The notes beneath the pieces were generated by a model, which saw only the letters and a program-made list of their open reading frames with translations, did no database searches and was not told the DNA's origin. 64,000 nt of DNA from Pseudoalteromonas marina (GTDB lineage Bacteria; Pseudomonadota; Gammaproteobacteria; Enterobacterales; Alteromonadaceae): positions 62,001-126,000 of the forward strand of contig NZ_AHCB03000012.1 in the NCBI RefSeq assembly GCF_000238335.3, given 5' to 3'. The stretch's first letter is position 1, and every line of letters begins with the position of its first letter. Shown piece by piece: positions 27,788-37,507 of the stretch. The position numbers were made by a program, and so were the translations under genes.

Positions 27788-29089
27788 ATGTCAATTCGTA
27801 AGCGTTTAACTCTTATTTTACTGTCAATGATGGTGTTAACCTGCTTTTTAGCTTTAGTCAAAGGCTACCAAAAAAGTATGAGCCATGGTGAGCAATTACT
27901 CGATAGTGAACTAAAAGTGGTCGCTGGAGTGTTGATGCAACAGCCTTTATCTATAAACGCCATGGCGCCAAAAATACAAGACAGCGCCCAGTTACTGTAT
28001 CAAATTTGGCAAGCTGGTGAGCTTCTTAGTGGCTCTGACGAATTAAATCTTGATTTAAGCCAGTATCAAGCGGGTTTTCAAACGCTTAATATTGCAGGGC
28101 AGCGAATGCGGGTATTCGTTTTTGTCACTTCTTTACGCACCGTTATTGTTGCTGAGCCGATTGCTAAGCGGTTTGAACTTGCCGAGGCGGTTATTTTATC
28201 AGCTATGTTGCCTATGCTCTGGGCGGTTCCTTTGCTTGCGCTATTTATTAGCTTTTTTGTTAAATATGCACTGGCACCATTAACCCGTTTATCAAAACAG
28301 TTAGCTCTGCGCCAAGCAAATGACTTCACTGCGATCAATTGGCAGGTGACAGATGAAGAAATAAAACCGGTGATCAGCCGCTTAAACGATTTATTTAAAC
28401 GCGTAGAAACCGCCTATTTACGAGAGCGTTTTTTTGCCTCTGATGCGGCACATGAATTACGTACTCCCCTGAGCAGTTTAAAAATTAATGTGCACAATTT
28501 GGCTGCTCAACAAGGAGATAACCAAGAACTACAAGCCATGACCCAAGGTATTAATCGACTGTCCAATATAGTCGAGCAAATGCTAATACTAGGGCGTACT
28601 CAGCCAGAGCAGTGGCAAAAACAGTTTAAGGAGCAGTCATTATTAGCGATCACGCAAGAAGGTGTTAGCCAGTTGTATGAAAAAATAGAGGCTAAAAATC
28701 ACACTATCAGTCTTGAAGGAGATGATTTTATCATTAACGGTGATGAATTTACCTTAGTGACGCTGATTTCAAACCTACTTAGCAATGCTATAAAGTACGC
28801 ACCAGCCAATGGACAAATAAAAATAACACTAAAGCAGATGCACAAGCAGCGTATTTGGCAAATAGAAGACAGTGGCCCAGGTATGACGAACGATCAAAAA
28901 CAACGGATATTTAACCGTTTTTATCGTGTTGGCGGTGACCAACACCCTTCGGGTGAACAAGGTGCGGGCTTAGGTATGGCAATAGTGCAGCATATTATTG
29001 CTATTTATCGCGCTGAAATTCACTTAACGGATAGTGATTTGGGTGGCTTAAAAGTACAGGTAGTTTTTGCAGGAGCTAAATGTGATTAA
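27788..29089 (+). CDS. Sensor histidine kinase
   Basis: A 433-residue membrane kinase of the QseC/PmrB style. There is a transmembrane helix at about 8-25, a short periplasmic domain of about 110 residues, and a second helix at about 133-160. A HAMP-like segment, the dimerisation box with H222 (AAHELRTPLSSLK) and a HATPase domain (N box NLLSNAIKYAP, G boxes EDSGPGM and GAGLGMAIV) follow. Its stop overlaps the cupredoxin gene by 23 nt. The signal is unknown; the metal-handling genes directly after it make a metal or redox cue plausible. Confidence 0.93.
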   Translation: MSIRKRLTLILLSMMVLTCFLALVKGYQKSMSHGEQLLDSELKVVAGVLMQQPLSINAMAPKIQDSAQLLYQIWQAGELLSGSDELNLDLSQYQAGFQTLNIAGQRMRVFVFVTSLRTVIVAEPIAKRFELAEAVILSAMLPMLWAVPLLALFISFFVKYALAPLTRLSKQLALRQANDFTAINWQVTDEEIKPVISRLNDLFKRVETAYLRERFFASDAAHELRTPLSSLKINVHNLAAQQGDNQELQAMTQGINRLSNIVEQMLILGRTQPEQWQKQFKEQSLLAITQEGVSQLYEKIEAKNHTISLEGDDFIINGDEFTLVTLISNLLSNAIKYAPANGQIKITLKQMHKQRIWQIEDSGPGMTNDQKQRIFNRFYRVGGDQHPSGEQGAGLGMAIVQHIIAIYRAEIHLTDSDLGGLKVQVVFAGAKCD

Positions 29090-29435
29090 ACAACTTATTA
29101 GGCCTTACTTATATTGTTGTGTATTTTTATCATTTAACGCCGCCAGTAAAGACTATCGTATTGTACTTAAAGATCATTTGTTTTACCCCGCAGAAATCGT
29201 CGTACCGGCAAATAAAAAGGTACGCTTGTTAATCGAAAATCAAGATAGTACGCCTGAAGAGTTCGACAGTTTCGATCTCAATCGAGAGAAAGTACTTTAC
29301 CCAAAGCGCAAAAGCGTTATTTATATCGGGCCATTAATCCCTGGGCGCTATGAATTTTTTGGCGAGTTTTCGCCCAATACGGCGCGTGGTGCTGTCATAG
29401 TGACTGAAAAGGAGCGTTCTAATGCTAATAACTAG
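29067..29435 (+). CDS. Periplasmic cupredoxin-domain protein
   Basis: A 122-residue exported protein. A hydrophobic N-terminus (about 6-24) leads into a cupredoxin-like beta-sandwich: IVLKDHLFYPAEIVVPANKKVRLLIENQD, then LIPGRYEFFGEFSPNTARGAVIV. The typical type-1 copper Cys is absent and a Glu-rich segment (TPEEFDSFDLNREKV) stands in, as in cupredoxin domains tied to FTR1 iron uptake. The gene overlaps both neighbours, so it is co-translated with the FTR1-like membrane protein. Metal binding is inferred from family and context. Confidence 0.75.
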   Translation: MQELNVIKQLIRPYLYCCVFLSFNAASKDYRIVLKDHLFYPAEIVVPANKKVRLLIENQDSTPEEFDSFDLNREKVLYPKRKSVIYIGPLIPGRYEFFGEFSPNTARGAVIVTEKERSNANN

Positions 29436-30162
29436 CCTAGTGATGAGTCTAAACCAGTTACTGCCGGTGGCCATTTTACTTATTTTACTCCAAGTTGTAG
29501 CCAAGCAAAGTTTAATGAAATTGCTGGGAGGGCTTATTTTAGGGATCGGGCTTTCATTTTTGTTTGTAAAAAGTGCGCCGTTAATGAGCCCCTTGTTTGA
29601 CTATCAGGGTTTAGAATATGCCCAAATTGGTTTGTGTATTTTAATTTTTATTAGTGCACTGTACTACGCCATTAAACAAGCAACAGCTGCTTTTATGATT
29701 GCGATTATCAGTGTAATGACACTTTATTTAAGTCACTACATTATTTACCTGATTGGCTTTTGGCAAAGCAACGAAGCGGCTCAAAGTTTATTTATTGGCA
29801 CTTTTTTAGGCTTGGGAATATGCAGCAGCTTTAGCGTCTTGTTGTATTTTTTATTGAGTGCAATCAAACAGCGCTTTGGGCTTACCCCTTTATTGGTATT
29901 GTTAGCTTTAAATAGTGCAGCAAAACTAGTTGTGGCGCTTGATTTGGCGAGCCAAATTGACTTAATAGCAACAACGGTAACCGTATGGGATTTACGTGAC
30001 ATTTTAACCGAAAACTCAGAGTTTGGGAGAGTATTGCGCGCTCTGATCGGTTATGAGGCTACGCCAAATTTAACCAGTCTTTTAAGCTATGTGCTGAGCA
30101 GCGTGTTATTTTTATCTGCTAGTTATTTTATGCCTAAATCAATCACTAAGGAAAAATCATGA
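29422..30162 (+). CDS. FTR1-like integral membrane protein lacking REGLE motifs
   Basis: A 246-residue protein with about seven hydrophobic helices. The C-terminal part (VWDLRDILTENSEFGRVLRALIGYEATPNLTSLLSYVLSSVLF) matches the end of FTR1/EfeU iron permeases. In classical permeases helices 1 and 4 each carry an R-E-G-L-E motif for iron; here helix 1 reads SLNQLLPV and no such motif is found in helix 4. It may move a different ion, or it may be a degenerate or partner subunit. It overlaps the cupredoxin gene by 14 nt and the barrel gene by 4 nt. Confidence 0.65.
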   Translation: MLITSLVMSLNQLLPVAILLILLQVVAKQSLMKLLGGLILGIGLSFLFVKSAPLMSPLFDYQGLEYAQIGLCILIFISALYYAIKQATAAFMIAIISVMTLYLSHYIIYLIGFWQSNEAAQSLFIGTFLGLGICSSFSVLLYFLLSAIKQRFGLTPLLVLLALNSAAKLVVALDLASQIDLIATTVTVWDLRDILTENSEFGRVLRALIGYEATPNLTSLLSYVLSSVLFLSASYFMPKSITKEKS

Positions 30163-30872
30163 AAGCAATAAACCTATTTGCAGCTACTGTATTAATTGGT
30201 TTTTGTTTATTAATACCTAAGCTCGCTTATGCTGATGGCATAGTAGTAGATAAAGTTTATCACCCGTATGTGTTGCCGTTTGAACGAGAGCTTGAGTGGC
30301 GCCTTGTGTCGCATCAAACCGACAGTGGCAATATTTTAGCTCAACGTATTGGTTTAGGTGGCGCCATTAACGACACTATGGCACTTGAAGGTTATTTAGT
30401 GGGTGAGCGAGATGATAACGGCGACTTTGGCTTGCAAGCGTATGAATTGGAGCTTAGATGGCAACTAATAGAGCAAGGCCGGTTATGGGCCGATTGGGGC
30501 GCTTTATTTGAATTTGAAAAACAGCATGACGCCGACGCATACGAAGCAACCTCCGGTTTTGTAATTGAAAAAGAGTTTGGTCGTGCAAGTCTCACCATGA
30601 ATGCTTTTTTGGTATACGAATGGGGGCAAGACATAGAGAACGAATGGGAAACAGAGTTTAGGGCACAATATCGTTACCGATACTTGTCTGCGTTTCAACC
30701 CTCTATTGAGTTATATGCAGGGGAAGATTTTATCGGAATTGGTCCCGGGTTTATTGGGCTATACCGGTTTGAAGGGCAAAAACAGCTAAAATGGGAAGCT
30801 GGCTTTATAAGTGAAATTAGCCAGTCTGAAAAAAACCACAGTTTTAGACTTGCCCTAGAATTTGAATTTTAA
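30159..30872 (+). CDS. Putative outer-membrane beta-barrel protein
   Basis: A 237-residue protein with signal peptide (about 1-25, ending LAYADG). Alternating amphipathic strands rich in aromatic and charged residues follow, ending in a C-terminal phenylalanine (LALEFEF), the usual recognition mark for outer-membrane barrels. No family is recognised. It is the last gene of the ten-gene operon, coupled to the FTR1-like gene, and may give the metal or product a route across the outer membrane. Confidence 0.65.
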   Translation: MKAINLFAATVLIGFCLLIPKLAYADGIVVDKVYHPYVLPFERELEWRLVSHQTDSGNILAQRIGLGGAINDTMALEGYLVGERDDNGDFGLQAYELELRWQLIEQGRLWADWGALFEFEKQHDADAYEATSGFVIEKEFGRASLTMNAFLVYEWGQDIENEWETEFRAQYRYRYLSAFQPSIELYAGEDFIGIGPGFIGLYRFEGQKQLKWEAGFISEISQSEKNHSFRLALEFEF

Positions 30873-31111
30873 GCATATAAATACATGTTGATTATTTATC
30901 GCTCAATAAAATAAGGAAGTGCTTGACTTATATTTGGTTATCTATATAGTGGGCCGCAGCTAGAAAGAAAGCATGTAAGCTATAAATCTCCATTTCGTTG
31001 TTGTATAAGTAATACTTGTAGTACCGTCCTGAAGTTTTTAAAGTACCATCTCATTTTTTGCTACACCCGCTCATATGAGCATATTTTTTATTTTTATATC
31101 AGGATATTACA

Positions 31112-31321
31112 ATGTCTAACATCGTATCAGGTACAGTTAAGTGGTTCAACGAGTCTAAAGGTTTTGGTTTCATCGAGCAAGAAAATGGCCCAGACGTTTT
31201 CGCACATTTCTCAGCAATCAAAAGCGAAGGTTTCAAAACTTTAGCTGAAGGCCAACGTGTAGAGTTCACTCTTTCACAAGGTCAAAAAGGTCCTCAAGCT
31301 GATAACATCACAGCTGTATAA
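31112..31321 (+). CDS. Cold-shock protein, CspA family
   Basis: A 69-residue single-domain OB-fold protein that binds single-stranded RNA/DNA. RNP1 is KGFGFIEQ and RNP2 is VFAHFSAI, with [11 protein letters not shown] at the start, all standard for the family. An AGGATATT precedes the ATG. The 240-bp gene-free stretch upstream leaves room for the long structured leader typical of csp mRNAs; a TTGACT at about 30922 could be a -35 box but the promoter is not certain. Confidence 0.95.
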   Translation: MSNIVSGTVKWFNESKGFGFIEQENGPDVFAHFSAIKSEGFKTLAEGQRVEFTLSQGQKGPQADNITAV

Positions 31322-31342
31322 TTTTACTTTTTAAGTAAAATG

Positions 31343-31369
31343 AAAAAAAGCGCCTAGGGCGCTTTTTTT
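31343..31369 (+). terminator. Terminator of the csp gene
   Basis: Stem AAAAAAAGCGCC-TA-GGGCGCTTTTTTT. Confidence 0.9.
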
Positions 31370-31625
31370 GTGTCTGAAACAAACCTAACTTATTCATCAG
31401 CCCGACCTAATACTAAGGATCACAATTAAAGTGGTTCTACTTGACCCCAAGGTCTAATATAAACACCTAGTTAGTGACAGGGTTAGGCGCTATAAAAAGT
31501 CTGTATAGCTTTAATTAGTATAAGCGTAGAAGAGTGAGTTCAAGTACCGCTGAGCTAATACCTGTTATTGTTAGTCATTTACCTCACCTGCACATCATTT
31601 AATTAAAAGCCGCGTGTAATTTAAC
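31370..31625. other. Gene-free region downstream of csp
   Basis: No credible coding frame, RNA gene or repeat is seen between the csp terminator and the stop of the convergent solute-binding gene. Confidence 0.3.
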
Positions 31626-32336
31626 TCATTTACCGTAAGGGCTTCTTTTAGTTTTGCTCACTTGTTTGTGCGCTTCTTCCATTTTTTCTATAAGAACTTT
31701 ATCTGTATCTTTATTTGCAGCTAAATAAGCAACCGTTGTTAAGGCATCTATTTTAAAAATAAATTTTAAGTGGCCCGGTTTAAGTTTAAAGTAATCACTA
31801 TATTGGAGCATATAAAGCGGGTCATCCAATATTAGGTCTACTTTTTTGGCTAGTAGTAACTTATAAGAATGCTGTATATCTGAAGTTATAACGCCCTCAA
31901 ACCCCATTTTAGTGAGAGTTTGGGTCGAGAAGTCGTTATGTTGCATAGCTATTTTGTAATTTTTTGCTTGGTTAATATTATTGATTACTATATCGGTTCT
32001 GTCTGATAGCCCAACAAATCCCATTTCAAAGCGACCAATTTCCCCTACCCACTGAAATTGATCTTCACGTTCTGGCGTGCGAGCAATGCTGTAAATAAAC
32101 GTATTTTTTTCCTCGCTTGCCATTTTGTAGGCGCGGGCCCAAGGGTACATTTGTATGTCTGGTGTTAAACCAGCCTGTTTAAATATATCTCTTATGTACT
32201 GTGTCCCTTTACCTTGAACTTCACCGTCTATTAAAACTTGATTAGGTGGTGCTAATTCTGTAACAACCAGCAAAGGCTCTTCAGCTAAAGTGCTAAATGA
32301 TAAAAAAAGGATAAAAAAGGTCAGATTATAATTCAC
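31626..32336 (-). CDS. Periplasmic solute-binding protein (SBP_bac_3 type)
   Basis: A 236-residue protein with signal peptide MNYNLTFFILFLSFSTLA, then the two-lobe amino-acid-binding fold: LVVTELAPPNQVL, YPWARAYKMA, and YSIARTPEREDQFQWVG. It lacks the arginine/aspartate pattern typical of true amino-acid carriers, and no permease or ATPase gene is adjacent, so it is an orphan binding protein. Such proteins in Alteromonadales may feed signalling rather than transport; the ligand is unknown. Confidence 0.8.
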   Translation of the reverse strand: MNYNLTFFILFLSFSTLAEEPLLVVTELAPPNQVLIDGEVQGKGTQYIRDIFKQAGLTPDIQMYPWARAYKMASEEKNTFIYSIARTPEREDQFQWVGEIGRFEMGFVGLSDRTDIVINNINQAKNYKIAMQHNDFSTQTLTKMGFEGVITSDIQHSYKLLLAKKVDLILDDPLYMLQYSDYFKLKPGHLKFIFKIDALTTVAYLAANKDTDKVLIEKMEEAHKQVSKTKRSPYGK

Positions 32337-32495
32337 TACAACTAGTCAATTTAGGCTTGAAAACACTTAATTAAGTGTGGTTTAAAATTGTTAAATTTAC
32401 AAAGTATTAGTGGTTATTTGAGTTGTAAAAACCTCATAATGAAAATAAAGAGAGGATATAGGAAGGAAGGTAACTTTATTAAAGCCCTAAAACGA

Positions 32496-32517
32496 TAAAA
32501 GGGCCTTGCGGCCCTTG
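32496..32517 (-). terminator. Terminator of udk-nupC
   Basis: Stem AAGGGCC / GGCCCTT with a TTTTAT tail when read on the minus strand; almost the same hairpin as after aceA. Confidence 0.8.
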
Positions 32518-32603
32518 GTGAAGTATCGTTCAAGTCAGCTAGCACTTTAACCCCTTAAAGTACTAACTTCTTGTTTTGCAACACCGGTTCATCTCTTAAG
32601 TTT

Positions 32604-33830
32604 CTAAGCTAGCGAGAGGAAAAACCCAGCAATTGCTGCGCTCATAAGGTTAGCCATAGATCCTGCTAACACTGCTCTGAGCCCTAAGCGTGCGATATCC
32701 TTCCGCCTGCTAGGCGCCATACCGCCTAACCCACCTAGTAAAATGGCTATCGATGATAAGTTAGCGAATCCACACAAAGCAAACGTAACAATTGCTTGTG
32801 TGTGCGCACTTAACGTATCGCGATAATTTATAAAGTCTAAGTAAGCAACAAACTCGTTTACTACTATCTTTTGACCAATAAAGCTGCCGGCTATAATTGC
32901 TTCATCCCACGGTACACCGAGTAACCATGCAACAGGAGCAAATACATAACCTAAAATTTCTTGTAGCGTTAATGTTGGATGATCAAACCATCCGCCTACA
33001 CCACCTAATAAACCATTTAGAAGCGCAATTAACGCTACGAATGCCAGTAGCATTGCACCAACATTAAGTGCTAAATGCATACCATTTGCCGCACCTGATG
33101 CAGCAGCATCAATTACGTTTACCGGTTTATCATCGTCGTTTAAATCTAAATCAGCTAAGTTATCTTTAGGTGTTTCGGTTTCTGGCACAATCATTTTTGC
33201 CATTAAAAAACCACCTGGTGCCGCCATAAAGCTGGCTGCAATTAAGTACTTAAGCTCTACACCAATAATTACGTAACCAGCCATTACAGAGCCAGCTACA
33301 GTGGCTAAGCCACCTACCATTACAGCAAATAACTCAGACTTGGTCATTGTTGCTATAAAAGGTTTAACAATTAACGGCGCTTCAGTTTGGCCAACAAATA
33401 TATTTGCCGTCGCTGAAAGTGATTCTGTACGCGAGGTTTTTAAAAGCTTTTGTAAACCACCGCCTAAAATCTTAATTATCCAGTCCATAATGCCTATGTG
33501 ATATAAAACAGCGACCAGCGCTGAGAAAAACACAATAACGGGCAAAACCTGAATTGCAAAAATAAAACCTAGCGTGTCTTGCGATGCCAGCGGGCCAAAC
33601 AAAAAGCCTATCCCGTCATTCGCGTAGCCAATAACCGATGAAACGGCTGCTGACATACTTGCTAATACGTTTTTTCCTGCGTCAAAAAACAGAACAAAGC
33701 CGCCAATAACAACTTGCATTGCAAATGCTATAGCAACGGTTCTTAAATTAATTGCCTTGCGATTAGTTGACGCGGCAAAGGCAATGCCCAGCAGCACACA
33801 CATGCCAACCAAGCTCATAAATGTTGTCAT
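32604..33830 (-). CDS. nupC: Concentrative nucleoside transporter, NupC/CNT family
   Basis: A 408-residue inner-membrane nucleoside/cation symporter. Many hydrophobic helices are present, with the CNT landmarks [14 protein letters not shown] (here [16 protein letters not shown]), [35 protein letters not shown] and [25 protein letters not shown]. The length is typical. It lies 17 nt downstream of udk on the same strand, so imported uridine or cytidine is phosphorylated by the partner enzyme. Divergent from deoB-deoD, which handle other nucleosides. Confidence 0.95.
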   Translation of the reverse strand: MTTFMSLVGMCVLLGIAFAASTNRKAINLRTVAIAFAMQVVIGGFVLFFDAGKNVLASMSAAVSSVIGYANDGIGFLFGPLASQDTLGFIFAIQVLPVIVFFSALVAVLYHIGIMDWIIKILGGGLQKLLKTSRTESLSATANIFVGQTEAPLIVKPFIATMTKSELFAVMVGGLATVAGSVMAGYVIIGVELKYLIAASFMAAPGGFLMAKMIVPETETPKDNLADLDLNDDDKPVNVIDAAASGAANGMHLALNVGAMLLAFVALIALLNGLLGGVGGWFDHPTLTLQEILGYVFAPVAWLLGVPWDEAIIAGSFIGQKIVVNEFVAYLDFINYRDTLSAHTQAIVTFALCGFANLSSIAILLGGLGGMAPSRRKDIARLGLRAVLAGSMANLMSAAIAGFFLSLA

Positions 33831-33847
33831 ACAAATGTTTCCCGTTG

Positions 33848-34480
33848 TTATTCTTGTAGTAAATATTTAATTTTACTTTTTATAATATCAATCGCAACGC
33901 GGTTCATGCCGCCTCGAGTCACTACTAAATCTGCATTATGCTTAGAAGGCTCAATAAATTGATAAAACATCGGTCTTACAGTTGCTTGATACTGTTCAAC
34001 AACAGATTGTAACGTTCTGCCTCGCTGCTCCATATCACGTTGCATACGACGCATTAAGCAGATATCTAAAGGAGTATCTATAAATACCTTAATATCAAAT
34101 TCTTTATTTAGCGCTTTGTCGCTCAGTAATAAAATACCTTCAACAATTAAAATTTTTGCAGCGGCTACACGTCGCGTTTTATCGCTGCGGGTATGCTGTG
34201 CATAATCATATGTTGGTACTTCTACTGAATTTCCACTACGAAGTTGAGTTAAATGTTCAAGCATTAACTCATGTTCAAATGCATCAGGGTGGTCGTAGTT
34301 CGTTTGCGTTCGATGAGCCATCGGCAAATGCGACTGATCCTTGTAATAAGCATCTTCTTCAATAATGGCAATTGCGCCCGGTTCAAGCTCATTAACCAAC
34401 TCGTTGTATATAGTTTGGCTAAACAGAGATTTGCCCGACGCAGACGCGCCAGCAATAGCTATAATAGTTGTTCGTGTCAC
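33848..34480 (-). CDS. udk: Uridine kinase
   Basis: It phosphorylates uridine and cytidine with ATP or GTP, the first step of pyrimidine salvage. The P-loop GASASGKS is close to the N-terminus, [10 protein letters not shown] and [12 protein letters not shown] bind nucleoside, and [21 protein letters not shown] is a family block. The GTG at 34480 is preferred because GGTGAG lies upstream and the P-loop then falls at the family position. An upstream in-frame GTG at 34498 adds six residues. It forms an operon with nupC. Confidence 0.93.
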   Translation of the reverse strand: MTRTTIIAIAGASASGKSLFSQTIYNELVNELEPGAIAIIEEDAYYKDQSHLPMAHRTQTNYDHPDAFEHELMLEHLTQLRSGNSVEVPTYDYAQHTRSDKTRRVAAAKILIVEGILLLSDKALNKEFDIKVFIDTPLDICLMRRMQRDMEQRGRTLQSVVEQYQATVRPMFYQFIEPSKHNADLVVTRGGMNRVAIDIIKSKIKYLLQE

Positions 34481-34599
34481 TAAAGTTCTCACCCACACAG
34501 AAGGATATATTGTTGGTAGATCACAATAGCAAAAAAGACACGATTAATCTCTTTTGCTTCGCTTAAGAACGCAAATTTATAATGTTTAGGTTTTATGAA

Positions 34600-34617
34600 A
34601 CAGGACTTTTGTCCTGT
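34600..34617. promoter_or_regulatory. Inverted repeat in the udk / deoB divergent region
   Basis: ACAGGAC-TTTT-GTCCTGT, a perfect 7-bp inverted repeat with a 4-nt spacer, 55 bp before deoB. Its place between divergent nucleoside-salvage operons fits an operator or a leader hairpin; no regulator is identified. Confidence 0.4.
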
Positions 34618-34672
34618 ACGGAAAAATCGTTCAGCAGATAAAGTAACCACCTAGAAACAAAGTGAGGTCAAA

Positions 34673-35890
34673 ATGGCAAGAGCAATTATCTTAATGGCAG
34701 ATAGCCTAGGAATCGGTGCAGCACCAGATGCAGATAAATTTGGTGATCTTGGCGCCAATACATTCGCTCACTTACTAAAAGCATATTACGACGAAACAGG
34801 CAGCGCACTTTCGCTTCCTAATTTATCTAAATTAGGTTTAGTAGACGCCTGTGAAGCCGCCGGTGGAGAAACGTGTTTAGTTTCAGACCGCCAAGCACCA
34901 CAAGGTGCATGGGGTTACGCTAAAGAACTTTCTAGCGGAAAAGACACTCCATCAGGCCATTGGGAAATGGCTGGCGTACCTGTGTTATTTGATTGGGGAT
35001 ATTTCCCAAAAACACAGCCCAGTTTCCCACAAGAATTTGTAGACGAGTTTATAGCTCGTACAGGTATTCCTGGCATTTTAGGCAATTGCCATGCATCGGG
35101 AACAACCATATTAGAGCAGCTAGGTGAAGAGCACGTAAAAACAGGTAAACCAATCTGTTACACCTCAGCTGATAGCGTGTTTCAAATAGCCGCGCATGAA
35201 GAGTCATTTGGCCTAGAGAAGCTTTATCAAGTTTGCGAAATCGCACGGGCGCTGCTTGATGAAATGAATATAGGGCGAGTGATTGCGCGGCCATTTTTGG
35301 GTTCAAATAGTCAAGACTTTGCACGAACAGGTAATCGTCGTGACTATTCAGTACTTCCGCCAGCACCAACATTGTTAGATGTTTTAGCAAAAGACGGCGG
35401 CGAAGTAATTAGTATTGGTAAAATTTCAGACATATACGCGCATCAAGGCATAACCCAAAAGCACAAAGCACCTGGGCTTATGAACTTGCTTGAAAAAACC
35501 AGCGAGGTTATTTCAACAGCACCTGATCGCAGCTTAATTTTTACCAACTTGGTTGATTTTGATGAAAAATTTGGTCATCGCCGTAACCCGGTAGGTTACG
35601 CTAAAGCATTAAAAGAATTTGATGACTATTTACCAACTATACTAAAGCAGTTAAATGCAGATGATGTATTAATGATCACTGCCGACCACGGGTGTGACCC
35701 AACCTTTCCAGGTTCTGAGCACACGCGTGAATACGTACCTGTGATAGCGTATAAGCCTGGTATGGATAATACACCGCTAGGTGAACGAAACAGTTTTGCA
35801 GATATTGGTCAAACACTAGCACAGTGGTTTAACTTGTCTGAGCTTGAATATGGCGACAGCTTTTTAACTCAATTAAACGCGCCAAAATAA
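34673..35890 (+). CDS. deoB: Phosphopentomutase
   Basis: It interconverts (deoxy)ribose-1-phosphate and -5-phosphate, linking nucleoside breakdown to central carbon metabolism. This 405-residue alkaline-phosphatase-superfamily enzyme has metal-site motifs [12 protein letters not shown] near the N-terminus (D10), [12 protein letters not shown] with the phosphothreonine site, [13 protein letters not shown] and [19 protein letters not shown]. An AGTGAGGT ribosome site precedes the ATG. It lies 13 nt upstream of deoD, the phosphorylase that makes its substrate. Confidence 0.97.
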   Translation: MARAIILMADSLGIGAAPDADKFGDLGANTFAHLLKAYYDETGSALSLPNLSKLGLVDACEAAGGETCLVSDRQAPQGAWGYAKELSSGKDTPSGHWEMAGVPVLFDWGYFPKTQPSFPQEFVDEFIARTGIPGILGNCHASGTTILEQLGEEHVKTGKPICYTSADSVFQIAAHEESFGLEKLYQVCEIARALLDEMNIGRVIARPFLGSNSQDFARTGNRRDYSVLPPAPTLLDVLAKDGGEVISIGKISDIYAHQGITQKHKAPGLMNLLEKTSEVISTAPDRSLIFTNLVDFDEKFGHRRNPVGYAKALKEFDDYLPTILKQLNADDVLMITADHGCDPTFPGSEHTREYVPVIAYKPGMDNTPLGERNSFADIGQTLAQWFNLSELEYGDSFLTQLNAPK

Positions 35891-35903
35891 AAGGAAACAA
35901 CGA

Positions 35904-36605
35904 ATGAGTACTCCTCATATAAATGCAAATGTTGGTGATTTCGCCGAAACAGTTTTAATGCCAGGCGATCCGCTACGTGCGCAATATATTGCTGAAAACT
36001 TTTTAGATGATGCGGTACAAGTAACTGGTGTACGCAACATGTTTGGCTTTACAGGTACTTACAAAGGTAAGCCAGTAAGCATTATGGGTTCAGGCATGGG
36101 TATTCCATCAATGTCTATTTATGCACGTGAGCTAATTGTTAGCTTTGGCGTAAAAAACATTATACGCATTGGTACATGTGGCGGTATTGGTACCGACATT
36201 AAAATCCGTGACGTAATTTTTGCACAAGGTGCAAGCACAGACTCAAACGTAAACCGTGCACGTGTTCGTGGTTACGACTTTTCTGCAATTGCAGACTTCG
36301 ACCTACTTTTAAACGGCGTTAATGCAGCAAAAGAGCTAGGTATTAAAGCAAAAGTAGGTAACGTATTTACAACCGACACTTTCTACCAAGCAGACGACAC
36401 TTTCTATAAAGATTTAGATAAGTTAGGCGTTCTTGCAGTAGATATGGAAACAGCCGGTTTATACGGCGTTGCAGCTGAGTACGGCGCAAACGCAATGGCA
36501 TTATTTACCGTAAGCGACCACGTGATCACTGGCGAAGCAACACCAGCTGACGAACGTCAAAGCACGTTTAACGAAATGGTTAAAATTGCATTAGAGTCTA
36601 TCTAA
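35904..36605 (+). CDS. deoD: Purine-nucleoside phosphorylase DeoD
   Basis: It cleaves purine (deoxy)nucleosides with phosphate. The 233-residue length is that of the hexameric bacterial type. Motifs are [13 protein letters not shown] (phosphate loop), [32 protein letters not shown] (nucleoside binding) and SDHVITGE (catalytic Asp). AAGGAAA precedes the ATG. It is second in the deoB-deoD operon, which ends in a strong terminator. Confidence 0.97.
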   Translation: MSTPHINANVGDFAETVLMPGDPLRAQYIAENFLDDAVQVTGVRNMFGFTGTYKGKPVSIMGSGMGIPSMSIYARELIVSFGVKNIIRIGTCGGIGTDIKIRDVIFAQGASTDSNVNRARVRGYDFSAIADFDLLLNGVNAAKELGIKAKVGNVFTTDTFYQADDTFYKDLDKLGVLAVDMETAGLYGVAAEYGANAMALFTVSDHVITGEATPADERQSTFNEMVKIALESI

Positions 36606-36680
36606 TTAATAAAACAGTTCCTTGGTAACGTATTCACTAAGTTTTGGAGACACGCCCAAAGTGAAGTGAGACTAACCTCC

Positions 36681-36707
36681 AAAGCCGCATTTTATGCGGC
36701 TTTTTTT
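36681..36707 (+). terminator. Terminator of deoB-deoD
   Basis: Stem AAAGCCGCAT-TTT-ATGCGGCTTT followed by T residues. Confidence 0.9.
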
Positions 36708-36729
36708 ATGCCTTAATAATAAAATCAAT

Positions 36730-37345
36730 GAGTACCAGACTCTAAAAGCGCAGCATCTCTTAATCTCTTTGTGAATAATCTTTCAAAAACGTAATGCACA
36801 AAGTGAACAGAATGAGGAGTAAATGAGTAGCTAAAATAAATTGGCTAGGGCTTTGTTTTGTAGACATAGAGCTTGCTTACGTTAGAAGCGCAGCTTCTTA
36901 TTACTTAAAAAAGGTATCACCACAGAGTGCACCGAGGCGCTTCGCGCTACACAGAGTTAAAAGCATTTTTTAGTCACTACTCCTGGTCTTCTCCTTCACT
37001 TCTCGGTGGTGAAATAATCACTTTTATAGCAGTTGCTATTAAACGAAAGTAAAGCGAGTCTGTAGGCTACATTCAGCCACTGCTTTTGAAATCTTTATGC
37101 ACAAAGATAAGCGAATGAGGAGTAAATGAGAAGACAAAGTGAACACGTCATAGTTTAGCTTTGTTTTGTAGACATAGAGCTTGCTTAAGTTAGAAGCGTA
37201 GCTTCTTGTTACTTAAAAAAAGGTATCACCACCGAGCGCATCGAGGCGCTTTGCGTTACACAGAGAAAGCAGGAGTAACAATTATTCACGGCTTCTGTCC
37301 TTTCCTTTACTTCTTGGTGGTGAAGTAATCACTTTTCATACCGTC
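36730..37345. repeat. Repeat array 1: modular A-REP-C units
   Basis: No gene lies in this 0.6-kb array. It holds roughly two copies of a composite of about 300 bp. Unit A has CTCTTTGTGAATAAT and then CACAAAG, an inverted repeat. The REP unit starts with GTAG at 36860 and 37168. Unit C runs from ATCACCACAGAG through GAGGCGCTTCGCGC to CTCGGTGGTGA, whose ends pair. A variable stretch ending GGCTACATTCAGCCACTGC links copies. Confidence 0.85.
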
Positions 37346-37507
37346 ATTAAAAATTATGTGTTTAACAAAATTATTTTAAAAGCCGGGTTAAACTCAAGCT
37401 AAACTTCGCAATGAAAGCCAAGGTTATTCATTTAATTGCTACCCGAAAACGTTAAAATTTGCTATGTTGCAATACAATACACGTTTAGTGTTTTTATTAG
37501 GAAAGTT

